64,000 bases of DNA from Kaistia terrae (GCF_026344005.1 NZ_JAPKNH010000010.1:62001-126000); one strand, 5' to 3'; shown: positions 46,646 to 56,598, counted from the stretch's first letter. Notes: a model not told the origin generated them from the sequence alone. Translations and numbers: made by a program.

Positions 46646-47098
46646 ATGAGCCTATTCAGTTCGATCAAGAACAAGATCTTCGGCTCCGGACACGCGCAGG
46701 CGGCCGAAGTCGCCCCGGAGGCGAAAGCCGCTCCGCAGGCCCAGGCTCCGGCTAGCGCTGCCCCGACGCCCACGGCAGCGGCGCCTACGCAGCCAGCCGC
46801 ACCGTCGTCCGCTCCCGCATCGACCCCGGCTCCCCAGGCGACCGTTGATGTCGTCGTGGTGCTGACGGCGCTGAGCGCCAAATCCGGCCAGAAGCTCGAC
46901 TGGAAGAAGTCGATCGTCGACCTCCTCAAGCTGCTCGATCTCGACAGCAGTCTGGCCTCCCGCAAGGCGCTGGCTGAAGAGCTTCACTACACCGGCGACA
47001 CCAGCGACTCGGCGACGATGAACATCTGGCTACACAAGGCCGTGATGAAGAAGCTGGCTGAAAACGGCGGCAAGGTCCCGGCCGATCTTAGGGACTGA
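46646..47098 (+). CDS. DUF3597 domain protein
   Basis: 150 residues. After MSLFSSIKNKIFG comes an Ala/Pro/Gln-rich linker of ~45 residues, then a compact helical domain: QKLDWKKSIVDLLKLLDLDS, SRKALAEELHYTGDTSDSAT, MNIWLHKAVMKKLAENGGKV. This is DUF3597, common in proteobacteria and of unknown function; the same domain sometimes follows LysM modules, which are absent here. ATG 46646 lies behind GGGAG. Single gene. Confidence 0.9.
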   Translation: MSLFSSIKNKIFGSGHAQAAEVAPEAKAAPQAQAPASAAPTPTAAAPTQPAAPSSAPASTPAPQATVDVVVVLTALSAKSGQKLDWKKSIVDLLKLLDLDSSLASRKALAEELHYTGDTSDSATMNIWLHKAVMKKLAENGGKVPADLRD

Positions 47099-47123
47099 TA
47101 TCCTCTATATTCCGGCAATGTTT

Positions 47124-47155
47124 CGAAGGGCCGCACCTTACCGTGTGGCCCTTCG
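47124..47155 (+). terminator. Stem-loop after DUF3597 gene
   Basis: CGAAGGGCCGCAC (47124-47136) pairs with GTGTGGCCCTTCG (47143-47155) with one G-U pair and loop CTTACC. It starts 25 bp after the DUF3597 stop. Only TCGTCG follows, so the T-run is missing. Confidence 0.65.
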
Positions 47156-47239
47156 TCGTCGTGGATTCGGCTTGTGACACTTTCATGCGATCCTTGACCG
47201 ACGAATCACTTGATCAACGAGCCATCTGACCGACGACCC

Positions 47240-47998
47240 ATGGGTTTTTTCGAGCGCATCACCGGTAGTGCCACGCGCGTCGCCGCCAAGCCGGATCATT
47301 GCCATGTCGAGATCGACGGCGAGCCGGTGCGGGTGACCTTGCTCTGGAACGAGCGCGCCCGGCGCTACACACTTCGACTGCGTGGCTCCGTGCGTGAGCC
47401 CGTCGTCACCATTCCCGCCCGGGGCAAGCTTTCCGAAGCGCGTGCTTTTCTCGATCGTAATCGCGGCTGGCTTCAGGCGCGTCTCGCTGCCCTGCCGGTG
47501 GCGACGCCGCTGGCAGACGGCGCTTCCATTCCGCTGCGCGGCACGCCTGTGCGCATCGTCCATAAACAGGGTCGCGGTGTTGTCAGCCTGCAGGATAGCG
47601 ACGGTGAAACGGTCCTCGTCGTACCCGGCGAGATTGCCCACCTGCCGCGCCGCGTCACCGACTTCCTGAAGCGCGAGGCGCGCCGCGATCTCGAGATTGC
47701 GACGGCCCGACATGCGGCGTCGCTCGGCGTTACGGTCAAGGCCATCCGGCTCGGCGATCCGACCAGCCGCTGGGGCTCCTGCTCCTCGTCCGGAACGATT
47801 GCCTATTCCTGGAGGATGATCCTGGCGCCGCCCGCTGTGCTCGACTATCTCGCCGCTCATGAAGTGGCGCATCTGCGTGAGATGAACCATTCGGCTCGCT
47901 TCTGGCGGCATGTCAAATCGATTTGCCCCGCCATGGAGGAGGCCAAGTCATGGCTCACCCGTCATGGCGCGTCGCTGCACGCCGTTGGAGCGGAGTGA
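47240..47998 (+). CDS. YgjP-like metallopeptidase (M48/SprT-related)
   Basis: 252 residues from ATG 47240; a TTG at 47210 would add 10 residues. The zinc site is LAAHEVAHLREMNHSARFW, with H-E-x-x-H and a downstream E/H, preceded by SRWGSCSSSGTIAYSWRMIL, the WGSC motif of the YgjP (DUF45) family. N-terminal half is the beta-rich YgjP domain (RRYTLRLRGSVREPVVTIPA). Probably a cytoplasmic zinc peptidase of unknown target. Single gene. Confidence 0.9.
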   Translation: MGFFERITGSATRVAAKPDHCHVEIDGEPVRVTLLWNERARRYTLRLRGSVREPVVTIPARGKLSEARAFLDRNRGWLQARLAALPVATPLADGASIPLRGTPVRIVHKQGRGVVSLQDSDGETVLVVPGEIAHLPRRVTDFLKREARRDLEIATARHAASLGVTVKAIRLGDPTSRWGSCSSSGTIAYSWRMILAPPAVLDYLAAHEVAHLREMNHSARFWRHVKSICPAMEEAKSWLTRHGASLHAVGAE

Positions 47999-48071
47999 CG
48001 GGCAGCGTCGCTCCTTGCGGATGGGCTCCGGCTATGATTGAAGCTGATACCCTGGTAGGGGGACCGATATC

Positions 48072-48926
48072 ATGTCAGCCGAAATGTCGCCTGTGTTCGC
48101 CGTATCGAGCTGGAGCTTGCACCGAGCCCTTGGCCTGACCTATCCGAACCGGCCCGATCATGACGTCGTACCGCCGCCCGAGGCGACCTATGGCTCCGGC
48201 CGGATGGCACTGATCGACATGCCCCGCGCGGTGGCGGCGCTTGGTATCCAGCGCATCGAGGTCTGCTCGTTCCATCTCCCCAGCCGCGACGCAGACTATG
48301 CGGCGGCGTTCAGGGCGGCGCTGGACGAAGCCGGCGTCACCTTTCAGACCCTGCTGATCGAATATGGCGACATCACCGATCCGGCGACGCGCGAGCGTGA
48401 CCTGGCCTGGATGGAGAGCTGGATCGACACGGCAGCCTTGTTCGGGGCCGAGCAAGCGCGCGTCATCGCCGGCCGCGCCCTGCCAACCCGCACCGCGCTC
48501 GACGCGAGCATCACCGGCCTGACACGTCTCGGCCATTACGGCGAGGCGCGCGGGGTTCGCATCATTACCGAGAATTGGTACGAGCTTCTGCCCGGTCCGC
48601 GCGAAGTGCGCTACATGTTCGATCGGCTGGACGAGACGGTGGCTCTCAACGGCGATTTCGGCAACTGGTCGGGTCCGACCAAATATTCCGATCTGGAGGC
48701 GATCTTCGATCTCGCCACCTGCTGCCATGCCAAGGCGGATTTCGGCGGCGGAGTCCTGCATGCCGAGGATTACCGGCGCTGCCTGGCGGCGGCGGACGCC
48801 GCCGGTTTCCGTGGCCCGTTCACGCTGATCTATGATGGACCCGACGACGACGAATTCGCCCATCTGCTGATCGAGCGCGATTTCATCCGGCGTCATTTTG
48901 AGGAAGCGCGCGTTAATCTGGTCTAG
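48072..48926 (+). CDS. Sugar phosphate isomerase/epimerase-like TIM barrel (AP_endonuc_2 fold)
   Basis: 284 residues. SPVFAVSSWSLHRALGLTYP starts the barrel, GIQRIEVCSFHLPSRDADYA and GVRIITENWYELLPGPREVR carry metal-binding acidic residues at strand ends, and CCHAKADFGGGVLHAEDYRR with PFTLIYDGPDDD closes it. This is the xylose-isomerase-like family used by myo-inositol, tagatose and hydroxypyruvate isomerases. Substrate cannot be told and no sugar genes are adjacent. Confidence 0.85.
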   Translation: MSAEMSPVFAVSSWSLHRALGLTYPNRPDHDVVPPPEATYGSGRMALIDMPRAVAALGIQRIEVCSFHLPSRDADYAAAFRAALDEAGVTFQTLLIEYGDITDPATRERDLAWMESWIDTAALFGAEQARVIAGRALPTRTALDASITGLTRLGHYGEARGVRIITENWYELLPGPREVRYMFDRLDETVALNGDFGNWSGPTKYSDLEAIFDLATCCHAKADFGGGVLHAEDYRRCLAAADAAGFRGPFTLIYDGPDDDEFAHLLIERDFIRRHFEEARVNLV

Positions 48927-48984
48927 GCGCGCCTCGTCGCGTTTTCTCTGCGCGAACCCGAACCGACTTCCTTAAGAAAACGCT

Positions 48985-49686
48985 CTAGCGGACCAGGTTC
49001 AGCGTCCTCGTGCCGGGCTTTGGGGCCGGCTTGTGTGCTTCGGCTGCGGGCCGGGCCGGCTCGGCCGCGGGGGCCGGCTTCGCAGGCTCGGCCACCTTGG
49101 GTTCAACGGCCTTGGGCGGCTCGAAATCGAAGGAATAGTCGGCGAGCAGCTCGATCGCCTTGGCGAAGATCGCTTCTTCGCGACGTGTCTTCTCCGCTTG
49201 CTCGCGCGTGTCGGCGGCGCGGCGTTCCAGCACCTTGCGAATGATGTTGTCGCCCTCGCGCTTGCGGAAGCGGGCGGCCATCGCCTCGGCGCGCTTCGCC
49301 TGGCGCTCCAGCTTGCGGATACCGACGCCGATATCGCCCTTCTGCTTGGTCAGCGTGTCGCGGATCGGCGCGATCAGGTCTACCGCTTCGAAGGGGAGGT
49401 CGCTTTCGAGTACCGAGGCGACCAGCGCGTGGATACGCTCCATTGCCCGGCCGGCGATATCGTCGATTGCCAGTTCACCCTCATAGCCGCTCTCGTCATA
49501 TGCCTTGCGGCGGTCGGGATCGGACAAGATCGCATAGGCATGGCTGAGCGTGTGAAAAGCCTCGGCAGTGCCGCCGGCATCGGGATGGGCGGCGCGGGCG
49601 CGCTGGCGATAGGCCTTGTCGATTTCGGCCGGGGTCGCGTCGGGTTCGACCGCCAACTCGCGGTACAGTTTGCGCTTGTCGGCCAT
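48985..49686 (-). CDS. J-domain (DnaJ-like) protein
   Basis: 233 residues from ATG 49686 (MADKRKLYRELAVEPDATPA). Residues 1-65 are a J domain with the essential H-P-D in RAAHPDAGGTAEAFHTLSHA; then an uninterrupted charged helix (KLERQAKRAEAMAARFRKRE), and a Pro/Ala/Lys-rich tail. There is no G/F region, zinc finger or CTD, so it is a class III J protein that should stimulate Hsp70 (DnaK) on a special client. A frame upstream to 49803 has no recognisable sequence. Next to, and in the same direction as, the PBP1A gene, 143 bp downstream. Confidence 0.88.
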   Translation of the reverse strand: MADKRKLYRELAVEPDATPAEIDKAYRQRARAAHPDAGGTAEAFHTLSHAYAILSDPDRRKAYDESGYEGELAIDDIAGRAMERIHALVASVLESDLPFEAVDLIAPIRDTLTKQKGDIGVGIRKLERQAKRAEAMAARFRKREGDNIIRKVLERRAADTREQAEKTRREEAIFAKAIELLADYSFDFEPPKAVEPKVAEPAKPAPAAEPARPAAEAHKPAPKPGTRTLNLVR

Positions 49687-49829
49687 TGCCGGATGACTCC
49701 CTGGGCCGGGCGCCCGGCCTCTCCTCGCGGAGAGGCGAACTTTGAAATGAAGCGCCGCGAACCGGCGCGTCGCCACTATCCACGGCTGGCCCGCAATGTC
49801 CACCGCGCCGTGGCAGCGGGGGTACTCGA

Positions 49830-52763
49830 TCAGCCGCCGAACAGGCGGTCGATCAAATTGCGCCGATGCGGACGAGCCTGATAGACGCCAGCCTGGCCGT
49901 CTTCGCCGACCGATCCCGGCGGAACCGGGCCGTTGCGGTCGTCGCCATAGGACGGATCGCCTTCGCGATAGATGCGGGCGCCCGGGGGCGGCGCCTGGTA
50001 GCCGCCATCGTTCCAGCCGTCATCGATCGCTTCCGGATCGTTTGAGCCGCCATAGTTCGGCTGGTTGGCCTGTTGCTGCGGCTGGTACTGCGGTTCCTGT
50101 TGACCATAGGGCGGCTGTTGCCCCGGTTGCTGCTGCGGCGCGCCGCTGCCGACCACCTGGCCGTATTCATCGACCAGCCCACCCTGCTCGGGGCCGACAT
50201 ACTGTCCGTTCTGGTACATTTCCTCCGCCATCGCGGCCGGGTCGCGATAGGCGTAGTTGCCGGGCAGCGCCGCGACCGCGACGCCCTTGTGCGCCTCGGT
50301 CATGAATCGGTTCCAGATCAGCGCCGGCAGCGTGCCGCCGGTCATGCGCTTGGTCGGCTTTGAATCGTCGTTGCCGAGCCAGACGCCGGTCGTGAGATTG
50401 GCCGTGTAACCGACGAACCAGGCATCCCGCGAATCGTTGCTCGTGCCGGTCTTGCCGCCCGCCTGCCAGCCGGCGATCGCCGCCTTGCGCCCGGTGCCGC
50501 GCGATAGCGTGTCGGTCATCATGCTGTTCATCATGCCCACATAGAGCGGGTCGATGATCTGGGTCGCCTTGACGGAGGGATGTTCGTACAGCGTCTTGCC
50601 GGCGACGTTCTTCACCCGCGCGATGACATGCGGTTTGGCGCTATAGCCGCCATTGGCGAAAGGCACGTAGGCGTCGGTCAGCTCCAGCAGGCTCACTTCG
50701 GAGCTGCCGAGCGCAATCGACGGGTTGGGCTGCAGCGGTGAGGTGATGCCGAGCCGCTCGGCCGTCTTGATGACACGGTCTGGGCCGACTTCGTTGGCAA
50801 GCTGCACGGCGATCGTGTTGATCGAGAGCGCCAGGGCGGTCTGCAGGGAGACAGGGCCCTTGTACATCCTCTCGTAATTCTTTGGCTCCCAATTGCCGAT
50901 CCGGGTCGGCTCGTCGACGCGGATGGTCTCGGGAACAAGGCCGTATTCCAGCGCTGACAGATAGACGAACGGCTTGAAGGCCGAACCCGGCTGGCGCTTT
51001 GCCTCGACGGCGCGGTTGAATTGGCTTTTCCGGTAGTCGCGGCCGCCGACCATGGCGCGCACCGCGCCGGTGCCGTCAATCGCCACCAGCGCACCTTGCG
51101 ACACGCCGAACGACTTGCCGCTCTTGTCGAGCGCCTCGGTCAACGCCTTGCCGGCGCTCTCTTCCAGATGCGGATCGATCGTCGTCTCGACGATCACGTC
51201 CTGGTCGAGCGCGCCGACGACTTCCGGCACCAGATCGGCGACCCAGTCGGCGACATAGCGGCCGGCGCCACCTTCGCCCTCGGGCTGCGCCTTGATGGTG
51301 ATCGAGGCGGCTTGCTTGGCCTGTTCGGCGGATATGAAACCCGCTTCGCGCATCGCGCCCAGCACGACATTGGCGCGCGAATTGGCGGCCTCCTGGTCGC
51401 TGGTCGGCGCGAAGCGCGACGGCGCCTTGAGCAGGCCGGCGAGCATTGCCGCCTCTTTCAGCGAGATATCGCGGGCCGACTTGCCAAAATAGCGCCGCGA
51501 CGCGGCGTCGACGCCATAGGCGCCCGCGCCGAGATAGACGCGATTCAGGTAGGATTCCATGATCTGCGCCTTGGAGTATTTCGTCTCCAGCCAGATCGCC
51601 ATGATCGCTTCCTGGATCTTGCGATCCATGGTGCGTTCCGGCTTCAGGAACAGGTTCTTGGCCAACTGCTGGGTGACGGTCGAACCACCCTGCACGATAT
51701 AGCCGGAACGGAAATTGACATAGGCCGCGCGCAGCAGGCCGAGCGGATCGACACCGAAATGGCTTTCAAAGCGCCGATCTTCGATCGCCATCACCGCCTG
51801 GCTCAGATAGGGCGGCAATTCGTTGATGCGTACCGACTCGCCGCCGGTATCGCCGCGATTGGCGATCAGCGTGCCGTCATTGGCGAGGATCTTGATATTG
51901 GGCGGGCGCTTGGGCACCGACCAGTTGGCCGTCGAGGGCAATTGCGTCGCGTACCAGGCGATACCGCCAGCCAGCGCGATCGTGCCCCAGAACATCAGGA
52001 TCACGGACCACTTGATGCCGCGGCGCACCCATTTGCCGATACCCGAGCCGCCCGATGACCGCTTGCGACCGCCGGAGCGCGCCTTCTTGCGGGCGGGCGC
52101 CTTGGTGGGGCGGCGCGATTTGGAGCGTCGGGATACTGCCATGGGGTCATCTTCACCGAGATCGATGAATTCCGCATCCTCAATGTCGTGTTCAAAGGGG
52201 GCAGAATCGGGTTCGCCCGCGTGGCGGCGGCGGTCGGCGGCGCCTAGTTCTGGCTCGCGTCGCTCGCGCCCTGCGCGGGAAGCGGTGTCCGGTTCAGGCT
52301 TTTCCCGTTTGCGGCTGGTGCGCTCCAGCGCCATCCCCGGCTCACGCCGTTCGGCGGCGCTGCTTTTTGCACTGGCCTTGGCGGATTCCTTGGCGCTTAT
52401 CTTCTGACTGCGCTCGTCCGCGTCAAAATCGGGCGCGTCACCCCAGCTGGAATCATCCCAGTCAACATCGTCGGGCTCGGCGGCGCCAGTCTTGCCGAAG
52501 CCGGGTTCGCTGCGCGACGCGCCAAAACCGGGTTCCTGCCGTTCCGCGCCAAACCCCGGCTCGCCGCGGGCCTTGCCGAAGCCGGGCTCGCTGCGCGGCT
52601 CGCCGGCGCGCTCGCGACTGCCACGCTCACGGGGGGCACGCGGCGCAAAGCCACCGGCCGCACGGTCGTCCGCGCCCAGGCGAATGTCGAAGTCGCCCTC
52701 ATCCGTTTCCTGCGGCTTGTCGAGCACCGGTTCGATCCGTTCGCTTCGCGGCGGTCTCGCCAT
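49830..52763 (-). CDS. Penicillin-binding protein 1A, bifunctional, with long repeat-bearing cytoplasmic N-terminus
   Basis: 977 residues from ATG 52763; a frame to 52814 is open but has no ribosome site. The first ~250 residues are charged and cytoplasmic, with four tandem nonapeptides R-x-E-P-G-F-G-x-x at 52488-52595. One membrane helix follows (WSVILMFWGTIALAGGIAWY). The GT51 domain shows AIEDRRFESHFGVDPLGLL and GGSTVTQQLAKNLFL; the transpeptidase has RQPGSAFKPFVYLSALE (S-x-x-K), SIN and KTGTSN. The last ~110 residues are Gln/Pro/Gly-rich. It polymerises and crosslinks peptidoglycan in the periplasm. The catalytic parts are ordinary; the N-terminal repeats are not. Confidence 0.93.
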   Translation of the reverse strand: MARPPRSERIEPVLDKPQETDEGDFDIRLGADDRAAGGFAPRAPRERGSRERAGEPRSEPGFGKARGEPGFGAERQEPGFGASRSEPGFGKTGAAEPDDVDWDDSSWGDAPDFDADERSQKISAKESAKASAKSSAAERREPGMALERTSRKREKPEPDTASRAGRERREPELGAADRRRHAGEPDSAPFEHDIEDAEFIDLGEDDPMAVSRRSKSRRPTKAPARKKARSGGRKRSSGGSGIGKWVRRGIKWSVILMFWGTIALAGGIAWYATQLPSTANWSVPKRPPNIKILANDGTLIANRGDTGGESVRINELPPYLSQAVMAIEDRRFESHFGVDPLGLLRAAYVNFRSGYIVQGGSTVTQQLAKNLFLKPERTMDRKIQEAIMAIWLETKYSKAQIMESYLNRVYLGAGAYGVDAASRRYFGKSARDISLKEAAMLAGLLKAPSRFAPTSDQEAANSRANVVLGAMREAGFISAEQAKQAASITIKAQPEGEGGAGRYVADWVADLVPEVVGALDQDVIVETTIDPHLEESAGKALTEALDKSGKSFGVSQGALVAIDGTGAVRAMVGGRDYRKSQFNRAVEAKRQPGSAFKPFVYLSALEYGLVPETIRVDEPTRIGNWEPKNYERMYKGPVSLQTALALSINTIAVQLANEVGPDRVIKTAERLGITSPLQPNPSIALGSSEVSLLELTDAYVPFANGGYSAKPHVIARVKNVAGKTLYEHPSVKATQIIDPLYVGMMNSMMTDTLSRGTGRKAAIAGWQAGGKTGTSNDSRDAWFVGYTANLTTGVWLGNDDSKPTKRMTGGTLPALIWNRFMTEAHKGVAVAALPGNYAYRDPAAMAEEMYQNGQYVGPEQGGLVDEYGQVVGSGAPQQQPGQQPPYGQQEPQYQPQQQANQPNYGGSNDPEAIDDGWNDGGYQAPPPGARIYREGDPSYGDDRNGPVPPGSVGEDGQAGVYQARPHRRNLIDRLFGG

Positions 52764-52998
52764 GCCTGTTTCGTCTTCCGGTCCAAAGGGTCGATAGAAT
52801 GCGCGGGGGCGCATGTTTAGCGGCCCGAATGCCCGATGAATACGGCGATTTCAGGGGAATCGTCAGTTGCTAACCGCCGATCGCCGTCGCGGGAGGCCGG
52901 AGCCCGGCAAGCGGCGTGCCTGTGACCCGCATAACAGCGCTGGGAACGAAGATGGATAATGCTTCGTTAAGCAACGGGGTCGTTCAAAGGAGACGGCA

Positions 52999-53535
52999 AT
53001 GGCACAGGTCGCGGCAAAGATGGATCAGGAAGCAACGATGAAGATTGCTGCGACTTTGGCCGCGTCCACGACGCTGGTGCTGTTCCTGGGCAGTAAGGCG
53101 CCGCTGGAGCCGGCGACGGCGCTGGCCGCGCTCGCGCCGATCGCCCTCTGCGCCCTGCTCTACTTGGCCGGCGCTCTCGCCGCCACCAGCGTCACCAGCC
53201 TGTCGCGCCGCCCGATCCTCGGCGTCGCGGCGCTGACTGGCTTCGCGCCCTTCGGGCCGCTGCTGCCGCCCTCCGAAGACTGGGCACTGTTCGCCGCCTT
53301 CCTCATCTTCGGCCTGCTCACCGCCGGCAACCTCAAGGCCATCGTCGCCGCCTTCGCCCGCGAGCGGCTCGGCAGCCTGTGCGGCGCCTGCGCCCTCGGC
53401 CTGATCGTCGCCATCGCCGCGACCGCCGGCATGGCGAATGGCCCGCTGATGCAGATGATCCTCGCTCTGACCGGCATCACCGCCTGCCTAGCGGTTGCCA
53501 GCGTCGTCGCTACCAGCCCTGCCAAGGCGCGCTGA
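52999..53535 (+). CDS. Small hydrophobic membrane protein, unknown function
   Basis: 178 residues, ~60 percent hydrophobic, with about five predicted membrane helices (IAATLAASTTLVLFLG, TALAALAPIALCALLYLAGA, WALFAAFLIFGLLTAGNLKA, GACALGLIVAIAATAGM, MILALTGITACLAVASVVA). AAGGAGACGG precedes the start. I recognise no family. It lies in the divergent gap between the PBP1A gene and polA; its own promoter is likely since polA follows after 91 bp. The codon use matches its neighbours, so it is probably a real gene. Confidence 0.7.
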   Translation: MAQVAAKMDQEATMKIAATLAASTTLVLFLGSKAPLEPATALAALAPIALCALLYLAGALAATSVTSLSRRPILGVAALTGFAPFGPLLPPSEDWALFAAFLIFGLLTAGNLKAIVAAFARERLGSLCGACALGLIVAIAATAGMANGPLMQMILALTGITACLAVASVVATSPAKAR

Positions 53536-53626
53536 TCTCGAAAGCCGACAGCACGATGGCAACAGAAGCGCTGTCATCGCGTCGCCGGCTGTAGCCAAAG
53601 CGGATGCTCGCGGGCATAGTCCGCGC

Positions 53627-56572
53627 ATGTCAGAAACGCTCGCTCCCGCCATCCCGTCCCGCCCCGTCCAGAAGGGCGATCACGTCTTTCTGGTCGATGG
53701 CTCGTCCTATATTTTCCGCGCCTACCACGCGCTGCCGCCGTTGACGCGCAAATCCGACGGCCTGCCCGTCGGCGCCGTCGCCGGCTTTTGCAACATGCTG
53801 TGGCGGCTGCTCAAGGAAGCGAACGAGGCCGGCGTCAAGCCGACCCATCTGGCGGTCATTTTTGACCATTCCTCGACCACCTTCCGAAACGCGCTGTACG
53901 ACAAGTACAAGGCGCAGCGCCCCGAGCCGCCCGAGGATCTGCGTCCGCAATTCGGCCTGATCCGGCAGGCCGTCCGTGCCTTCAACGTACCGTCGATCGA
54001 GATGGAAGGTTTTGAGGCCGACGATCTGATTGCGACCTACACCAAGCAGGCGGTCGCCGCCGGCGCGGACGTCACCATCGTCGCCTCCGACAAGGATCTG
54101 ATGCAGCTGATCGAGCCCGGCGTTCTGATGCTCGACACGATGAAGGGCAAGACGATCGGCCGCGACGAGGTGATCGAGAAATTCGGAGTGCCGCCGGAAA
54201 AGGTCGTCGATGTGCAGGCGCTGGCTGGCGACTCGGTCGACAACATTCCCGGCGTCCCCGGCATCGGCATCAAGACGGCGGCGCAACTGATCGAGACCTA
54301 TGGCGATCTCGAAACGCTGCTCGCGCGGGCCGAGGAGATCAAGCAACCGAAGCGGCGCGAGGCGCTGCTCGCCAACGCCGAATTGGCCCGGATTTCGATG
54401 CAACTCGTCACACTGGATCGTGACGTGCCCCTGAACGAGCCGATCGATCGTCTCGGCGTGCGGCCCGTCATTGGCGAGCAACTGATCTCATTCCTGAAGG
54501 CGATGGAATTCACCACGCTCACCGGCCGTGTCGCCGCGGCGACGGGCGTTGAATCCGGCGCCGTTGAGCCGGATGGCGCGCTGCTGGCCAAGGGACGTGC
54601 CGCCAGTGTCAGCGCACCTGTGCTCGGCGCGGATGGCACGCCGCAGCCGACGATAGAGGATGTTGAAGGCCTCACACCAGCCGGTCTCGCCGCTGCCCGC
54701 GCCAGCGCCATCAAGGCGATCCCGTTCTCGCATTCCGGCTATGAGACGGTAACGACCGAAGAGCGCCTCTGGGCGTGGATTGCGCGTGCAACCGAGCTGG
54801 GCGTCGTCGCGGTTGACACCGAGACCACATCGCTCGACCCGATGCAGGCCGACCTCGTCGGCGTCTCGCTGGCGGTGGCGCCGGACGAAGCTTGCTACAT
54901 TCCTCTCGCCCATCGCGGCGAAGGCGACGGCCTGTTCACCGAGGGCCTGCTGTCCGGCCAGATCGAGATCCGCACGGCGCTCGCCATCCTGAAGCCTCTG
55001 CTTGAGGATCGCGCCGTGCTGAAGGTGGCGCAGAACCTCAAATATGACTGGCTGATCTTGGCCCGCTACGGCATCGAGACGGTGCCCTTCGACGACACCA
55101 TGCTGATCTCCTATGTGCTCGATGCCGGTCGCGGCACACATGGCATGGATCCGCTGTCGGAAAAGTGGCTTGGCCACAAGCCGATCTCGTTCGACGACGT
55201 CACCGGCAAGGGAAAGGCGCGCATCACCTTCGACCGTGTGCCAATCGAGCGCGCCAGCGAATATGCCGCCGAGGACGCCGACGTCACGCTGCGGCTCTGG
55301 CAGGTGCTGAAGCCCCGCCTGGCTGCCGAGGGCATGTCGACGGTATACGAGACGCTGGAGCGGCCCATGGTGGCGGTGCTCGCCTCGATGGAACGGCGCG
55401 GTATCTCAATCGACCGCGCTATCCTCTCGCGCCTCTCCGGCGAGTTCGCCCAGAAGGCCGGCGCACTCGAGGCCGAAATCCAGGAGATCGCGGGCCAGCC
55501 TTTCAATGTCGGCTCGCCGAAGCAATTGGGCGAGATCCTGTTCGGTGTGCTGGGCATGCCCGGCGCGACCAAGACGGCGACCGGTGCCTGGGCGACCGGC
55601 GCCAGCATCCTGGAAGACCTGGCCGAACAGGGCTTTGAGCTGCCGCAGAAGATTCTCGACTGGCGCCAGCTGACGAAGTTGCGCTCGACCTATACCGACG
55701 CGCTGCCCGGTTTCGTCCATCCCGAGACGAAGCGGGTGCACACCTCCTATGCGCTGGCGGCGACGACGACGGGCCGCCTGTCCTCATCCGAACCCAACCT
55801 GCAGAACATCCCGGTCCGCACCGAAGCAGGGCGAAAAATCCGCGCTGCCTTCATCGCCGATCCCGGCCATAAGCTGGTCTCAGCCGACTATTCGCAGATC
55901 GAATTGCGGCTGCTCGCCGAAATCGCCGATATCCCGCAGTTGAAGAACGCCTTTGCCGAGGGCATCGACATTCACGCGCTGACGGCGTCGGAAATGTTCG
56001 GCGTGCCGGTCGAGGGCATGCCTTCGGAAGTGCGCCGCCGCGCCAAGGCGATCAATTTCGGCATCATCTACGGCATCTCGGCCTTCGGCCTCGCCAACCA
56101 GCTGTCGATCGCCCGCGAGGAAGCCGGCGCCTACATCAAGCGCTATTTCGAGCGCTTCCCGGGCATTCGCGACTACATGGAAGAGACGAAGCGGATCTGC
56201 CGTGACCTCGGCTATGTGACGACGCTGTTCGGTCGCCGCTGCCACTATCCCGAAATCGCGTCGAAGAACGCTTCAGTGCGGGCCTTCAACGAGCGCGCCG
56301 CGATCAATGCACGGCTGCAGGGAACGGCGGCCGACATTATTCGGCGCGCCATGGTCCGTGTCGAGCCGGCGCTGGAGCAGGCAGGCCTCAACGCCCGCAT
56401 GCTGCTGCAGGTGCATGACGAACTGATCTTCGAGGTGCCGGAAGCCGAGGTCGAGCCGACGGTGGCGCTGGTCACTCGAGTCATGGAGAACGCGCCTACC
56501 CCGGCCGTCGCGCTCAGCGTGCCGCTCAATGTCGACGCCCGCGCCGCCAACAACTGGGACGAGGCGCACTGA
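53627..56572 (+). CDS. polA: DNA polymerase I
   Basis: 981 residues from ATG 53627. Residues ~22-310 are the 5' nuclease (FLVDGSSYIFRAYHALPPLT, DDLIATYTKQAVAAG and LAGDSVDNIPGVPGIGIKTA). Residues ~380-590 are the 3'-5' exonuclease with its first D-x-E intact (VVAVDTETTSLDPMQADLVG), so proofreading is likely active. The polymerase has motif A LVSADYSQIELRLLAEIADI, motif B RRRAKAINFGIIYGISAFG and motif C LLQVHDELIFEVPEAEVE. It repairs and processes Okazaki ends. A strong bidirectional terminator follows. Confidence 0.97.
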   Translation: MSETLAPAIPSRPVQKGDHVFLVDGSSYIFRAYHALPPLTRKSDGLPVGAVAGFCNMLWRLLKEANEAGVKPTHLAVIFDHSSTTFRNALYDKYKAQRPEPPEDLRPQFGLIRQAVRAFNVPSIEMEGFEADDLIATYTKQAVAAGADVTIVASDKDLMQLIEPGVLMLDTMKGKTIGRDEVIEKFGVPPEKVVDVQALAGDSVDNIPGVPGIGIKTAAQLIETYGDLETLLARAEEIKQPKRREALLANAELARISMQLVTLDRDVPLNEPIDRLGVRPVIGEQLISFLKAMEFTTLTGRVAAATGVESGAVEPDGALLAKGRAASVSAPVLGADGTPQPTIEDVEGLTPAGLAAARASAIKAIPFSHSGYETVTTEERLWAWIARATELGVVAVDTETTSLDPMQADLVGVSLAVAPDEACYIPLAHRGEGDGLFTEGLLSGQIEIRTALAILKPLLEDRAVLKVAQNLKYDWLILARYGIETVPFDDTMLISYVLDAGRGTHGMDPLSEKWLGHKPISFDDVTGKGKARITFDRVPIERASEYAAEDADVTLRLWQVLKPRLAAEGMSTVYETLERPMVAVLASMERRGISIDRAILSRLSGEFAQKAGALEAEIQEIAGQPFNVGSPKQLGEILFGVLGMPGATKTATGAWATGASILEDLAEQGFELPQKILDWRQLTKLRSTYTDALPGFVHPETKRVHTSYALAATTTGRLSSSEPNLQNIPVRTEAGRKIRAAFIADPGHKLVSADYSQIELRLLAEIADIPQLKNAFAEGIDIHALTASEMFGVPVEGMPSEVRRRAKAINFGIIYGISAFGLANQLSIAREEAGAYIKRYFERFPGIRDYMEETKRICRDLGYVTTLFGRRCHYPEIASKNASVRAFNERAAINARLQGTAADIIRRAMVRVEPALEQAGLNARMLLQVHDELIFEVPEAEVEPTVALVTRVMENAPTPAVALSVPLNVDARAANNWDEAH

Positions 56573-56598
56573 CGCTCGTCGGATCGCAAGGCAAACAA

